Source: Amphibalanus amphitrite (lineage: Eukaryota; Arthropoda; Thecostraca; Balanomorpha; Balanidae). Taken from it: a stretch of 64,000 nt of DNA. Below, piece by piece: positions 45,539 to 57,200 of the stretch (positions are counted from its first letter, which is position 1; each line of letters begins with the position of its first letter). The stretch is taken from contig NW_024883012.1 in NCBI RefSeq assembly GCF_019059575.1, positions 82,497-146,496 of the forward strand. Direction: 5' to 3'. The translations under genes were made by a program, and so were the position numbers. A model generated the notes under the pieces. The model was not told the origin of the DNA. It ran no database searches and worked only from the letters and a program-made list of their open reading frames with translations.

Positions 45539-46755
45539 GGCCTTGCAAGGAACCAACCAGCTGCACTAAACAGCGAAACAACCAGCGGGAGGGCTTTTTT
45601 AAGTTATGGGAAGACAACCTGCTTGAACTATTTGGCCAGACCCGATCAATCCCTTGTGGTATCCCTCACCTTTGTATGAATGTGTGTTTGTATGTTTTCT
45701 CACTTACACTATATGTGTGACTAAGTATCACCTTGTCTATGGTATAGAGCACAGCCTACATGCTAGGTTAGCTATCAATGTATCCACTCACGTGAGTGTC
45801 TCCTGATCATTGGTTACATGTTGATGATTTATAAACAACAAAGCTATTTTATCTGCCTCAGCTTAGACAGCAAACCCTCGCCTGCCGATCGATAATCTTC
45901 ATTAGAGTGTGTTGATTCTACTTTCCAATAAACAAACTTCCTAATCACTGCCATGGCTGGATCAAAAGAGGTAAGGAAAGGCGGAATCAGAAATGATAAA
46001 ACTTGAAAACATACAAATATGTTTTTCTGTCGTTTATTAGCACCCACGTCGGCGTAAACAATGATGGTAACAATCGTGACTTAGTGTGTTACAAAATGCA
46101 GCAATTTGATAGTCAGTATCACTAATATTCGTTTACAATTGAAGGCGTCTGAACACACATAATAACAATGTTTTACATTTCGTACCCGATGCAGTTTTGA
46201 ATGAAACAGCCAACATTCTGATTATAAAACTGACGCGGCGATACTCGAAAGATGCATGCTGAATGAAATGGTGGCATGGGATTTGTGTTTTATTCTCTAG
46301 TTTCGATAACTAACTATTCTAAACATCAAACATTGATATAAACACTGTAGTGCACACTTATCAATCTGAAAACCCGCTGAAAGGCACCCCTTGGTTTGGA
46401 CTAGGCAGACTTTTTACTGGGCAAGTCAGAGAGAAGCAGAGACGGCGTCGACTTGCGACTTGCAACAGCACTGTACTTCAGCTAGTTTCAGAGAGAAGCC
46501 GAACTTCAAGAAGTCAGAAGTTAGCAGCTTCTTTCAACCAGCCGGGAAGCCGCAGGTTCAACTTCAGCCGGTCCGACAGGACCAAACGTCTCAATCTTCC
46601 CTTCCAACAGATCCATGTCTTCAGTCTTCTTCTGACTCTTCGAGGTTACCCGAAGACATCTATCATCCTTCAGCCTTCAACCACTTTAGCTTCATCATCC
46701 CCACCCACTGATAATGTCATCTTCAACCTCCCCATACATCATCCTCAACCCCTTC

Positions 46756-48043
46756 CTAGTACACAGGCTGTTCACCGTATCCAACCGGCTGCTGTACCAC
46801 TTGCTGGCCATACCCCGTCACTGGTTGCTCCCCATAGCCCACCGGCTGGTGGACAACCTCCTGACCATAGCCCGACACAGGTTCTTCATAGGTCACCGGC
46901 TGGTGTACGACCTCTTGACCATACCCCACCATAGGTTGGTGGTACGCCACCGGCTGTGGGGCGTATTGAGCCTTAGGCTGCTTGGCGTAAACATCAACCG
47001 GAACGTAGTGCTCGTACTTTGGCTGCGCCTTCACCTGCTGGACCTGGACTGGTTGGATGTGAAGAGGCTCCAGCTCAAGCTTCTCATACTGCACTGGCTG
47101 GTACTTGACCTGAGGCTGCACCTGCACCTCCTGGTATTGCACCTGCTGGACGGGTTGGTACTGCACCTGCTGCACAGGCTGGTAGGACTGTTGGACCTGC
47201 ACAGGCTGAGCGTAGCTGATGGGTTTCGCAGCCACCACCTTTGCGGCAGTACCGGCGGTACCCGCTGCACCAGCCACTCCAGCTAGCTTAGCAGCCTTCG
47301 CTTTCGCTCCGAGGGCAGGAAGGAGCAGCGGCCCCTTCAGGAGGAGGGCTTTCTTGCCGAGGAGGAGAAGAAGACGGGCGCGCCGCGCGCTGGCGGCATC
47401 CTTCGGGGCTTCGGCGTCGGAGGGTTTTTCTTCGGCAGCTGCTGCGGCCACCTGGGGAAGAAAAGAGTCGGAGGTGTTGTAAAGGGCAAGTGAGAAAGGA
47501 CACCTGAGGTCACATGGGGTGTTTGAGTTTTTTTTTGCATTTGCTTAGGGTACAGCGTAAATTTAGGTTACAGACATGAATGGAATTCATATGAATTGCA
47601 GTAAGATTGAAATTGTTTGAAAGTTATTTTAGATAAGGTTCACCTGGAGTGACTACATGAGTTCCATTTTCATCCCTTTGCTACTACATTTTAAAAATCA
47701 CAAACGAATGATATTTTGACCTGCCCGAAGAGATTATTCTTTACAATCGTTTAGGCTCAATTTTCTTCTTCTTTTTTTTTTAGTTATAATTGCCGAGCGC
47801 TCTGCTGCTTTGCACGAGCAGCTATAAGCGCTCCATTTGATAAATTTAGTAGTGTAGTTATGTTCACAGTTTTCGTCTACGAAAAGTGACAAACTTTATA
47901 ATCATCGACCAGTGAAGCAAAACCAGCTAATTATAGGGGTTTGTAGCCAAACTGAAATAGCACCTATCTCAAAATCACTCCAAGACGGACATAACAGCTT
48001 CACTCACCGCCAGCACTGCCAGAAGCACCACAAAACTCTTCAT
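46756..48043 (-). CDS. Gene F: secreted Tyr/Gln/Pro/Val-repeat protein, two exons
   Basis: Exon 1 is 48008-48043 (MKSFVVLLAVLA), donor GTGAGTG. Exon 2 is 46756-47451 after TTCCCCAG, phase 0. The 243-aa product completes its signal peptide as VAAAAA. An acidic spacer (EEKPSDAEAPKDAASA) and the family motif RRARLLLLLGKKALLLKGPL follow at about residues 36-55, then an Ala/Gly/Lys hinge. The rest is repeats: VQQVQYQPVQQVQYQ in the middle and four or five units of the type GYGQEVVHQPV/GYGEQPV at the end, closing in PVY. Tyr, Gln, Pro and Val dominate; no Cys. Composition fits an extracellular structural or adhesive protein (inference). A minus-strand AATAAA at 46289-46294 may end the transcript. 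The plus-strand frames over it are shadows. Confidence 0.87.
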
Positions 48044-48104
48044 CTTTCTTCTTATCACTCCCAACCACACTGCAGCTCTACCTCAGACCCCATCTGAACC
48101 GATA

Positions 48105-48111
48105 CTTTATA
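48105..48111 (-). promoter_or_regulatory. TATA box of gene F
   Basis: On the minus strand TATAAAG lies about 65 bases upstream of the ATG at 48043. Confidence 0.7.
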
Positions 48112-48900
48112 CTCTCCAAATTTGCCCCGAGGGCAAAAGACCGGTCGATCATGAATGCCAATCAATTGACACTGCGCAACAGTAGCTCTGACGACAACCG
48201 GAGTCTCGTGGTTGGAACATGAACCGGTAAAATTGCATCTCGCTTCACTACGCTGCAGAGCGGCGGTGAGGAAAGATTTCTGGTGATGTATTGGATTCGG
48301 TTAGCGTGGATGTCGCCGAAAGTCACGTGGCTTTGGAGGTAATAGCTGTGGTCGGGTGGTGAAAAACATCGGAGTACTGAGTTGGGTGTGGGCTTGGAGT
48401 GGTTCCGTGAGACTTTACTACATAACCACGTGACTTTTGTCACTGGGCCACTGTGTTCGGTATAGGCTGCGGCGTCTGGTCACGTGACGCAAGCCACCAG
48501 ACCAGTCTGCGAAAACAATGGCATGCAGGGTGATGAGTTTGTTAGGTAATATCAACAGGTTTTGATAATTCTTGCCGGGCGCGGTTTTTAGAAGCTGGCG
48601 GACAGGTTCCATCATTTCTCTCACATGAATGCTCCGAACGCAGCTCCCAGGCTCGTGATTTCAGAATCGTTACCAACGACAGCTCTGCATGACTCAGTTA
48701 ATACTTCATCAGAAGTAATTAAAAAAAAATCACTATAATCAAAAGTAATCACTCAACGTCATAAAAAACTGTTAGTAATGAACAGATGACTGAAATACGC
48801 AACGCATGGATGGACACTCGTGGATAAATTTATTCACCAGTACCTATACGAGAATAAAACAGTTTGCTTTATTACCGAAACGGCGGACTGACTAACAGGC
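48112..48900. other. Gene-free stretch upstream of gene F
   Basis: Several CACGTG-like and GTCACGTGAC words occur between 48310 and 48490 (possible E-box sites). No gene is supported. Confidence 0.35.
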
Positions 48901-48904
48901 AAAA

Positions 48905-48905
48905 T

Positions 48906-48969
<64 letters not shown>
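48905..48969 (+). repeat. (GACA)n microsatellite
   Basis: About 16 uninterrupted GACA units followed by a C run. Confidence 0.95.
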
Positions 48970-49013
48970 CCCCCCCCATACCCCGACAGGAAGACCCACA
49001 GCGACATACAGAC

Positions 49014-49275
49014 TAGAGATGTCAATCGGATACCCACTTTTTGGTATACCGATACCAAACCGATACCAACTTGGTATTTGGTATTTCAATCGTAATGTGT
49101 TTGGTATTTTGTTGGTATCATAAGCCCTCATTAATGTATTAGAGGCTAAGAAATCGGTAAAAAGTTGGTATTTCCCTCAGTTTCCCAAGTTGGTTTGGTT
49201 TCGGTATTCTCCCGTGGTTTTAGTTGGTATTTGGTTTGGTATCGGTATTCCGATTTTCCGTGATTGACATCACTT
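49014..49275. mobile_element. hAT-like MITE, 262 bp
   Basis: TAGAGATGTCAATCGGATAC at the left and ATTGACATCACTT at the right, with a perfect 8-bp target duplication ATACAGAC (49006-49013 and 49276-49283). Strongly similar along its length to 14311-14612, with the same GGTATACCGATACC interior. Confidence 0.87.
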
Positions 49276-49283
49276 ATACAGAC

Positions 49284-50477
49284 AGACCCCTCCCCCCCCC
49301 TACACACACACACATACCGCTCGCTGACGCGACCCATCCACACCACCTCAAGTGCTCGCCACCCACCGCTACAGGTGTTCCCACATCTGTGTTAGGCAGT
49401 CGTCAGTTCGACCTCTACCGCTCAAAGGGTCGTCAGGCTGTCTGATAGGCGGAGGGAGAGAAGAGAGCTGAAGACAGAATAGTGCGGAGGGAGAGGTAAA
49501 ACGCTGGAAAAGGTGGGTTTGACATTGAATTTTTGGTAGCGATTTGCGATGGGATTGTTTAGCGTTACCGTGTAACATGTGTACTTGCCATGTCTTTTCA
49601 CTGTCTTATTGTTCTGTTATACCTATTTTCAGAGATATTTACTCAGTGACATCACATCTTATCATTATGCACGAGGTGACTTGATAGCATGCATTTGTAT
49701 TGGACAATCATTTTCAATTAATTCCAAATTACCATTTTTCTTGGCACTTCAGCTTTATTTGTGCAAAAAATCGGTTACATAGTGTATTTATACTTACTTT
49801 TCACTGTAATTGCATTTGTCATGAACAACTTAGATTTAACTAAGCAACAATTTTTAAGAAGTGAAAAGTTGAACTAAACTTAACAACCTTTCCACTACAA
49901 AATTGATACATACGTATACTTGATGAAAACACCAGCCCCCCAACAAAATGACGGTTTTCTTAATTTATAAAAAGTACGCTTTCATTGCTGAGCGAAGTAA
50001 AAGGATAGGATAAGGATAGGATAGGATAGGATAGGATAAGACTGCTTAGGATAGAATTGGAAACCTTATGTGCTTAGTTCAAATTTCAGTGCTCATATCG
50101 TACACCAGTCAGTGTGCACAGCCATACGCGTTTTAGAAGTTTAGACCATCATCGCTCGAGCTGTTTTAATTTAGCCCCACAACTTTAGGGCCGCATTTTT
50201 TAGGGCCACACCTCCACGAGATTTTGAATTTTGCGTTTAGGACATCACAAAAGAAAACTTTACGGCGATGAAGGACTTTATTCAAAGCGTCGTTTCCATG
50301 ACAACCAAGCTCCTGGACGGAGCCCCGCGACACGATTACTTTGTAGGGCCTTGGTTTGTAGCGGCACGGGGGCAGACGCGTCCGAATCCTGTCCGCTTTT
50401 TCATTAACCCGCGTCCTGCTGGGGGACGGGGGGGTTGAACATCCACTGCGGTTTTCCGCGATCCACTGATATGCAAC
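49284..50477. other. Gene-free stretch with a (GGATA)n tract and an element fragment
   Basis: No gene. A GGATA pentamer repeat lies at 50003-50040. At 50404 TTAACCCGCGTCCTGCTGGG followed by a G run looks like the left end of a TTAA/poly-G element whose right part is missing. Confidence 0.5.
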
Positions 50478-50763
50478 ATGACGTCACATGCAGGGGCGCG
50501 GGAACTACTTTCAGACTGGGGGGGCACACCATAATAGAGACCAACCAGGGGTACCCCCAAATCTAGTTTTCTCACCGGTTTTAGGCCACTTATTTTTCAT
50601 CCCTTGGCTTTTTCAACAAAAAAAGAACATTTGCAAAAAAGTGTGGTTTTCTGTCTCAAAGTTGTGGGGGCACCGCCCCCACGGCCCCAGAGTTAGGGGG
50701 AGGGCAAGCTGCCCCCACTGCCCCCCCCCCCGGTTCCCGCGCCAATGGTACATGTGACGTCAT
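50478..50763. mobile_element. MITE-like element with inverted ends, 286 bp
   Basis: ATGACGTCACATG then CAGGGGCGCGGGAAC at the left is mirrored by GTTCCCGCGCCAATG then TACATGTGACGTCAT at the right. The inner parts (CAGGGGCG...) resemble hAT ends, but the inverted symmetry continues outward into ATGACGTCA, so exact ends are uncertain. The interior has paired G/C-rich blocks (GGGGGCACCGCCCCC). Confidence 0.6.
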
Positions 50764-51077
50764 TTAAACTTTTTATTCAAAGGATAGTATATTCGTAACA
50801 TCCAGAGGAGCCTGCGCAGAAAGTCAAATAATTGCGGCCGAGTCAAGGGAAGTTCTTTGCATGAAGGCAATGCTGCCATATCTTGTTGCGCTAAAAGAGG
50901 TTTTCAAAGATTTACTTGACATGTGGCAGGCTGCCATCGATTTTAAAATGGAGTTTCGTCAGAGTGTTAGAAATTGTTAGAAATTATAATGATGGCCCAA
51001 AAAAATTTAGGGCATCACTTCCGATGAGGCTCTAAATTTGTCCGTGCACTTATTGCATCAAATAGCATTGAAAAAAT
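50764..51077. other. Gene-free stretch
   Basis: Nothing recognised. Confidence 0.4.
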
Positions 51078-52129
51078 TTAACCCTCGCCCTGGCAGGGGG
51101 GGGGGTCGATGCGACCCCCCCCCCCCCCTAAGGTTTTTCGAAGATAGCGTAAAAACGGCAGCGCGCAGCGCCGCCAAATTTGGCACAGCCTATGGGGCAA
51201 TCTTTTTACATATGACCTGAAAATTTCAGGTCCGGGTGACCTTGGGTCAGGTCACCAGGTCAGAAAAACCGGTACAAGGTCATGGTCAAATTTCAATTTT
51301 CTTTTTGCACCTGTCCAGCTCACAGTTTTGGACTGATTTCCTTCAAACTTTCAGGGTGTGCTAAGTTCACCGAGTTGTATAACATATAGTTCGGGTTTTT
51401 TGAGGTCACTGACCTGAGGTCAGTTAGAGGTCATTACGTCGTAATGTTAAGCCTATGGGAAAATACTAAATTCGGAAAATACTGGAGATATCCGCTTCGT
51501 TCTATCACTTTTGTGCTTTGAAACCACAGTACTTAACAGCAGGTCACTTGGTGCTTCTTTGTTTGGTGTACTTATCCATGGGTCAGGTCAAATGAGGTCA
51601 ACTGAGGTCAAATGACGTTTTTGCCAATAACTTGGCACATAATGACGCTAGAGCTTAAAAATGGTGTCATTGTGTTCCTGGTGATCAGCCGAATCGAATG
51701 ATATGCAATATGATGCAATTTGGTTAACTTGAACTTAATTGATTAATTAAAGTTTACTTAAAAATTAAGAAAAACTTTAAGTACACTTAAGCAAGCTAAA
51801 TAGTATATCATTCGACGCGCTTTGACGTGCTGAGTTCACTGGTGCTTTTCTTTTTGCTCTATCTTAATTAGATCAAAAGTTATAAGCGAAAAACTTTTGA
51901 CCTGTTTTTAGCGAAATTTTTACATTTATACCCCCCAAAACCCCCCTAAATATTGATCTAGAGCAACCAAATTTGCACAGGGGCGAGAACTCCGGGGGGC
52001 CCACCTACCTACCAAATTTGGTGTTTCTAGGTGCCATAGGAGCCAATCGCGAGGGGGGGGGGTCGCATCGACCCCCCCCCCCCCTGCCAGGCCGTGTTAT
52101 GAAAAATGCCCTGCCAGGGCGAGGGTTAA
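51078..52129. mobile_element. TTAA/poly-G hairpin element, 1052 bp
   Basis: TTAA at both ends; termini CCCTCGCCCTGGCAG and CTGCCAGGGCGAGGG. Subterminal hairpins are G run, TCGATGCGA, C run (left) and G run, TCGCATCGA, C run (right), exact complements. On the right a 29-base segment (CCAGGCCGTGTTATG...) separates hairpin from terminus. The interior has AGGTCA repeats (51240-51610) and an AT-rich TTAATTAA hairpin near 51720-51800. No transposase. Confidence 0.87.
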
Positions 52130-52384
52130 GTCATCAATTTTTGATGACGTAAATTAAAATCTTTGAATTTTCTGGTTTAGAGCCGCCAAATGTGGCGTTA
52201 AGTGGGGAAAACCAAAGCTCAAATATGCGGCTTGTTGGCCTTCGATTCAGGTCTGCTGAATCCTTGACAGTAGGTGTGTCAGCCAAACCTGTGAGGAAAC
52301 CATTCGTTTTCACCATATTTCACACATAGGCTTCCCTCGCCCATTTGCATTTTGTGAAGGCTTCCGCTCCCAAGACCATCGTCA

Positions 52385-52394
52385 GAGAAAGAGA

Positions 52395-52475
<81 letters not shown>

Positions 52476-52524
52476 AGGGAGAGGGAGAGAGAGAGAGGAG
52501 AGAGAGAGAGAGGAGAGAGAGAGA
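52385..52524 (+). repeat. (GA)n purine tract
   Basis: About 140 bases of almost pure GA with a few GGGA interruptions. Together with the CT tract downstream it can form an inverted repeat. Arg-Glu frames here are artefacts. Confidence 0.95.
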
Positions 52525-52572
52525 TGCCAGAGAAAAGGAAGTAGAAATACCAAGCTAAATAACGCATTCTTT

Positions 52573-52681
<109 letters not shown>

Positions 52682-54268
52682 CCAGCCAAACACCTGTGTG
52701 CCTTGTAAGCACCCTGTGACCTCCATATGTCTGGGGGAGGGGGGGGGGCGTGGTGACCTCAGGTGTTCTACTGTGGGAAGGGCGAATTATGAGGTCACTC
52801 GCACAAATGAGAAAGTCACGGGCAAAAGATCAATTCGGTAAAGGTAAACCATAACAAACTTCTTCAAGTGATGATCCTACGTTGCATGAAAAAATATGTA
52901 TTGGAATCATGTTTCAAATGAAATATTACCTTCATACCTGCATAAAGCTACCTTGATTTCGTTTGTAAGTGGTGAAAGGTATGGTGGCATTCAGTATTGC
53001 TATTGTCAGAAGTTAGCGACGATGGTACTGTGTCTTATATTGACGTGTGATTTTTTACCAGCATGCTAATAAGTGGTAATGACATTGTATTGCAATGCTC
53101 TAATTGTGTACTTTTCAAGGTGTTGGCATGGATGAGATAATACTCATCCAACCAACATGGAGTATTGTCTCATCCATTGGGTTGGTTGGTATTGCGTTTC
53201 CTGTAGATACAAACTTATAGGGGGTACTGATATGGTAGTAAGGTACTGAATACTGGTAGTGGTATTACATTTCTGCACTTAGCGTTGCAGGTATGGTGGT
53301 GGTGTAACCCTCATACTGATAACTATATATTGATAAGTACGTCCTCGTACGTCACATGACGTATATCTGGTGATGGCACAGGACTGCCGTAGATTTTCGG
53401 TCGATGGGTTCGAGTCGTCATCGGACCGAAGTTTTCCTTCATTTGCAACCCTTCGCTGTGACGAAGATTGACCGAGCTAAGGTGAGGTCACCAAAGGTCA
53501 CGGTGGGTTGACTGGGGTAAGATAAGGTCACAAAGGTTACGATGAAGGACATGAGTTGACTGTGATACCAATACAGGTGGAGGTGGCAGGGTCACATGTG
53601 CCAGATAAGGTCATCAGTGGTCACAGTTGATGACACGGTTTGATCAGGGTCACGTAAGGTCACTAAGGCGACATGGTCCCCAACACACGTCCGCCAGGGT
53701 CAGAGAAAATTCACATTATATATGGTCGCACGGTGAAGGACGCTAGAGGGAAGATGCATGTATAGGTGAAAGGAAAGTGCAACGTTGACACGAAATAAAA
53801 TGGTGGAAAACCAACGAAATAAAAAGGTGGTGAATCAAATGCTATCAATTTTGTACTGCTGCGTGGTTTACTAGGGCTGCTCATTGCATTTGCACATCTA
53901 TTTTCATCGCTTTTTACGGATGCTGATACAATTTTCCTTCCCAAACAGTTTCTTTTATCACAGCATACCGCTGCCAATGGCATGCCATATGACTTATAGC
54001 TATACGAATAATCTATGTAAAAGGAATGTGACTACCAACATAGTTTTACATTTGCTCAGAGCACATTTGAACAATGACGTGACTTCGGTCATTGCCTTTC
54101 TGTTACACAATGCACAAGCCCTCCGATGCATGTTTGCTTTTTGAACATGTTCATTATCCAGTGTGACCACTTCAGCGTTTCCAACTTCGTCCCCCTAGTG
54201 TGTTCGTTTATATTGTTTATGCTCGTTTAGCGTTGGCTGGATCTTGCTATCCGCAGTGCTCGTTTTAG
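52682..54268. other. Gene-free stretch upstream of the large gene
   Basis: No gene is supported. From 53480 to 53705 there are about ten AGGTCA-like words spaced 15-40 bases apart (AAGGTGAGGTCACC, AAGGTCACGG, TAAGGTCATC). Confidence 0.45.
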
Positions 54269-57200
54269 ATGACCTCAGCGTCGGTCATCGACAGCGACAC
54301 TGACCCGACAGAGGTCATAGGTCACGACGAGGAAGCCGAGGTCATCGCTGAGCAGCCAATCAGCGAGCAGGTTAGTGACCACAGAGATCGTTATAAAAAT
54401 TAGTGACATCAGGGATTACTGTGGGGTTAGGGGAGGGGCTGCAGGTAGGGTCACCAGGAGAAATAGATTCCAGGTAGAAAATGAAGAGCCAATTATATCA
54501 GAGTAAATATCAAAGACCAATGTCCGAAGTAAAGGTCCAATGCCAGTTTTTGTTGATGAAACATGAGCCAATTTTCATACAAACACAAAATCCGTAGAAA
54601 GGTTTTCACATATGTATGTAGTCGTACTTCTCTGACCTCAAATTGATCTCCGAACACTTTCGACACACGACTACATTTTCCGCGATGCGTTGGTATCAGG
54701 CAGAGCTGAATATTCACCATAATCACTGAGCCTATCATCTTGGTCTGTTCACAGCCGGACCAGACGGGACCCGCTCCTGAGGAACCCAAACCCAAGAAGA
54801 AACCCTGGTCATTGCGTAATATCGGCCTGGTGCAGCGCATTACTCGTAAAAAGGTATACCTGACATGGAATTATGGATTATTGCCATCCGATCACGAGCA
54901 AAGCAGAAATTTAAATATTATAGACGTGATCACAGACATACGCAGACGTCACTTATGAACTTTACTGTCAGGTTTCCAATTATTCTTTTTTTCTCCAGCA
55001 TCACAAAGTCACCCTTTACTACGCAAGACACTAGCGCTATCATGGTGAAGCCTATCCAATTGATAAGGAGGACTTAAGTTGGTTTACAACAAACATGAAA
55101 AGCTAGAAAACTGCACTAACACTACTGAATAACACATTTCAATATTGCAGCCTCCAGCAGACAAGTCCGAAGGCAAACCTTCGAAATCGACTCCATCTTC
55201 AAAGGAGACGTCGCCCCAACCCGAAGAGCCTCCGCCATCACTTCAGCCCACAGCACCAGTGAACCATCCAGAGGGAGGCTCACCCACACAAGAGCCTGCT
55301 GAATCAGTATCTACGCCTGGGTCCACTGAAGCTACATCAACGTCACAGCCCTTGGAGGCTTCGCTGACCAAGCAAGACGAAGAGTCCGTAGCAGATAAGC
55401 CTGAAGATACAACAACACCTGGTCAAGAGGATCCGGCTTCAGAGACTGAGCCCGAGAAGCATTCAACACCCCAGGAGGAAGTCAAACGTTCCCCGGAGGA
55501 AGGCGCTCCACCAGGTGCTGAAGACGTTCCCGATCATTCTTCTGCCGGAACTGACAGTGCTGTAACACCCGCAGGTGCCGAAAGGGTTCCAACAAACTCT
55601 AAACACATCCTAAACGCTGGTCCCAACCACTCTGATTCTGGAGATAATTCCGAAGCAGTTCCTGTGACCACCGGCGCTGTCACGGAACAAACTGAAGTAA
55701 CTACTGAGAGTTCAACTACCGAAAGCAAGTCTGAAGCAGAGGAGCAAGCTCCAGAGCGTAGTTCCGTCGACAAGCCTACCTCAAGTCCTAAGGAGTTATC
55801 TCCAGTGCCCGAAGAGTCGTCTTCCTCTGGTGGCGAAGAAGCTGCTCCTTCAGTGATCAACGCTTCAAGCCAGGCAGTGGAATCCCCAGCAGCCGCCAGG
55901 ACAGAGAAGACACCGTCTTCGTCAAACACACAATCAAAAGAAGCTTCGCCTTCACCAGACTCAAACTCTGAAGGAGGAGCTTCGCGTTCTGATCCTGCTA
56001 TACAGCAGGCCCCTGCTAACGGTTCAGTTGCTGAGCAGCAGCCGGTAGAGGATCGACCAGCTACCTTAGTCACCGAGAAGCAAACAACAGCTTCGTCAGG
56101 TCCTAAAAACGTCAATTCCGTCCGGACAGTCAACAGTTCGGACAATAAGAAAGGCCAGTCCGAAGTGAGTTCTTCTCTTGGAGGTGCAGCGAGGGAAAGT
56201 CGCTCTTCTCCAGAAAAACAGCAAACACAGCCTTCTTACCAACACGCAACTAACGGACACTTCTCACCTCCCGAGAAAAAACACCCCTTAACTTCTGGTG
56301 TGACTGAACGGAACAAGGCGGTCTCAATCGAAGCGTCAGTTGTTGTGAAGGATATGGCCTCCCCTAACCCACAAATAATGGACTCGCCTGCTGTGACCTC
56401 GGGCGCTGAAAGACACATCGACCAATCAGCGGTCGAGCTGCCATCGACGTCAGCCAATCAGCAGACAGGTAAGCAAAGGTGTAACATAGAAGATCTCTCA
56501 CCAGATTCTTGAAAGTTGAAATGGAAGGTAGGCAATGGTTTTATTTGCAAAAGTGGCGAAGCTGAAACTATTCTGTCATATAAATCTTATCGTTCAGGTA
56601 CAATACTCGCATTGCATTTTTGTCGACTCTTTTTGTGGTGGCTTTGCGGTAGGATAATTTGTCACGGCTTCTCATTTGCACAAAAGATCCAATGAATCAT
56701 TTTGGTAATGATTGCCGAAAGCAGCAACGTCAACCTTCCTGTAAAAAGGTCTTCATTGCAGTTTGTGTAAAAGCCTGTCTTACCCTGCAACAACCACTAA
56801 ACCCTTTTACCTTTTTCATTTATACCTTTTTACAGCATACACTGCTGTTTGCTAACCCTGTATACCTTTTTACAGCGATCACCCAGCTGAACCAGCTATC
56901 TCTTCAGGATCTCTGTAAGGATATGAAGCAGTCCTTCAAGCAGAACAGTCTGGGTCTTCAGAACCGCCTTAGTCGACTTGATGATAGGATGTCTGCAGTG
57001 GAGAGGATGCAGGTAACTCATTTAGTAACCCAAACCGTCATTCCTTGGAGCAGTGGATATTGGGTAACTTTATTCCTCATGGAGAGAGGACAAATAAATA
57101 CATGTATACCACGTTCTGATCAGTCGAAGATCCCCCCACCGTTCTTTGAGCTCTGTCTTTGCAGCTTTCACTTACCAATTTGTATACTTTACCAATTAAA

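Noticed and set aside
46350..46934. 194-codon plus-strand frame overlapping the end of gene F
   Set aside because: It runs through the 3' region and complement of the repeat-rich exon of gene F; no signal peptide or splice support.
53370..53425. tRNA-like GGTTCGAGTC box
   Set aside because: No A box, and the acceptor and T stems do not pair properly.
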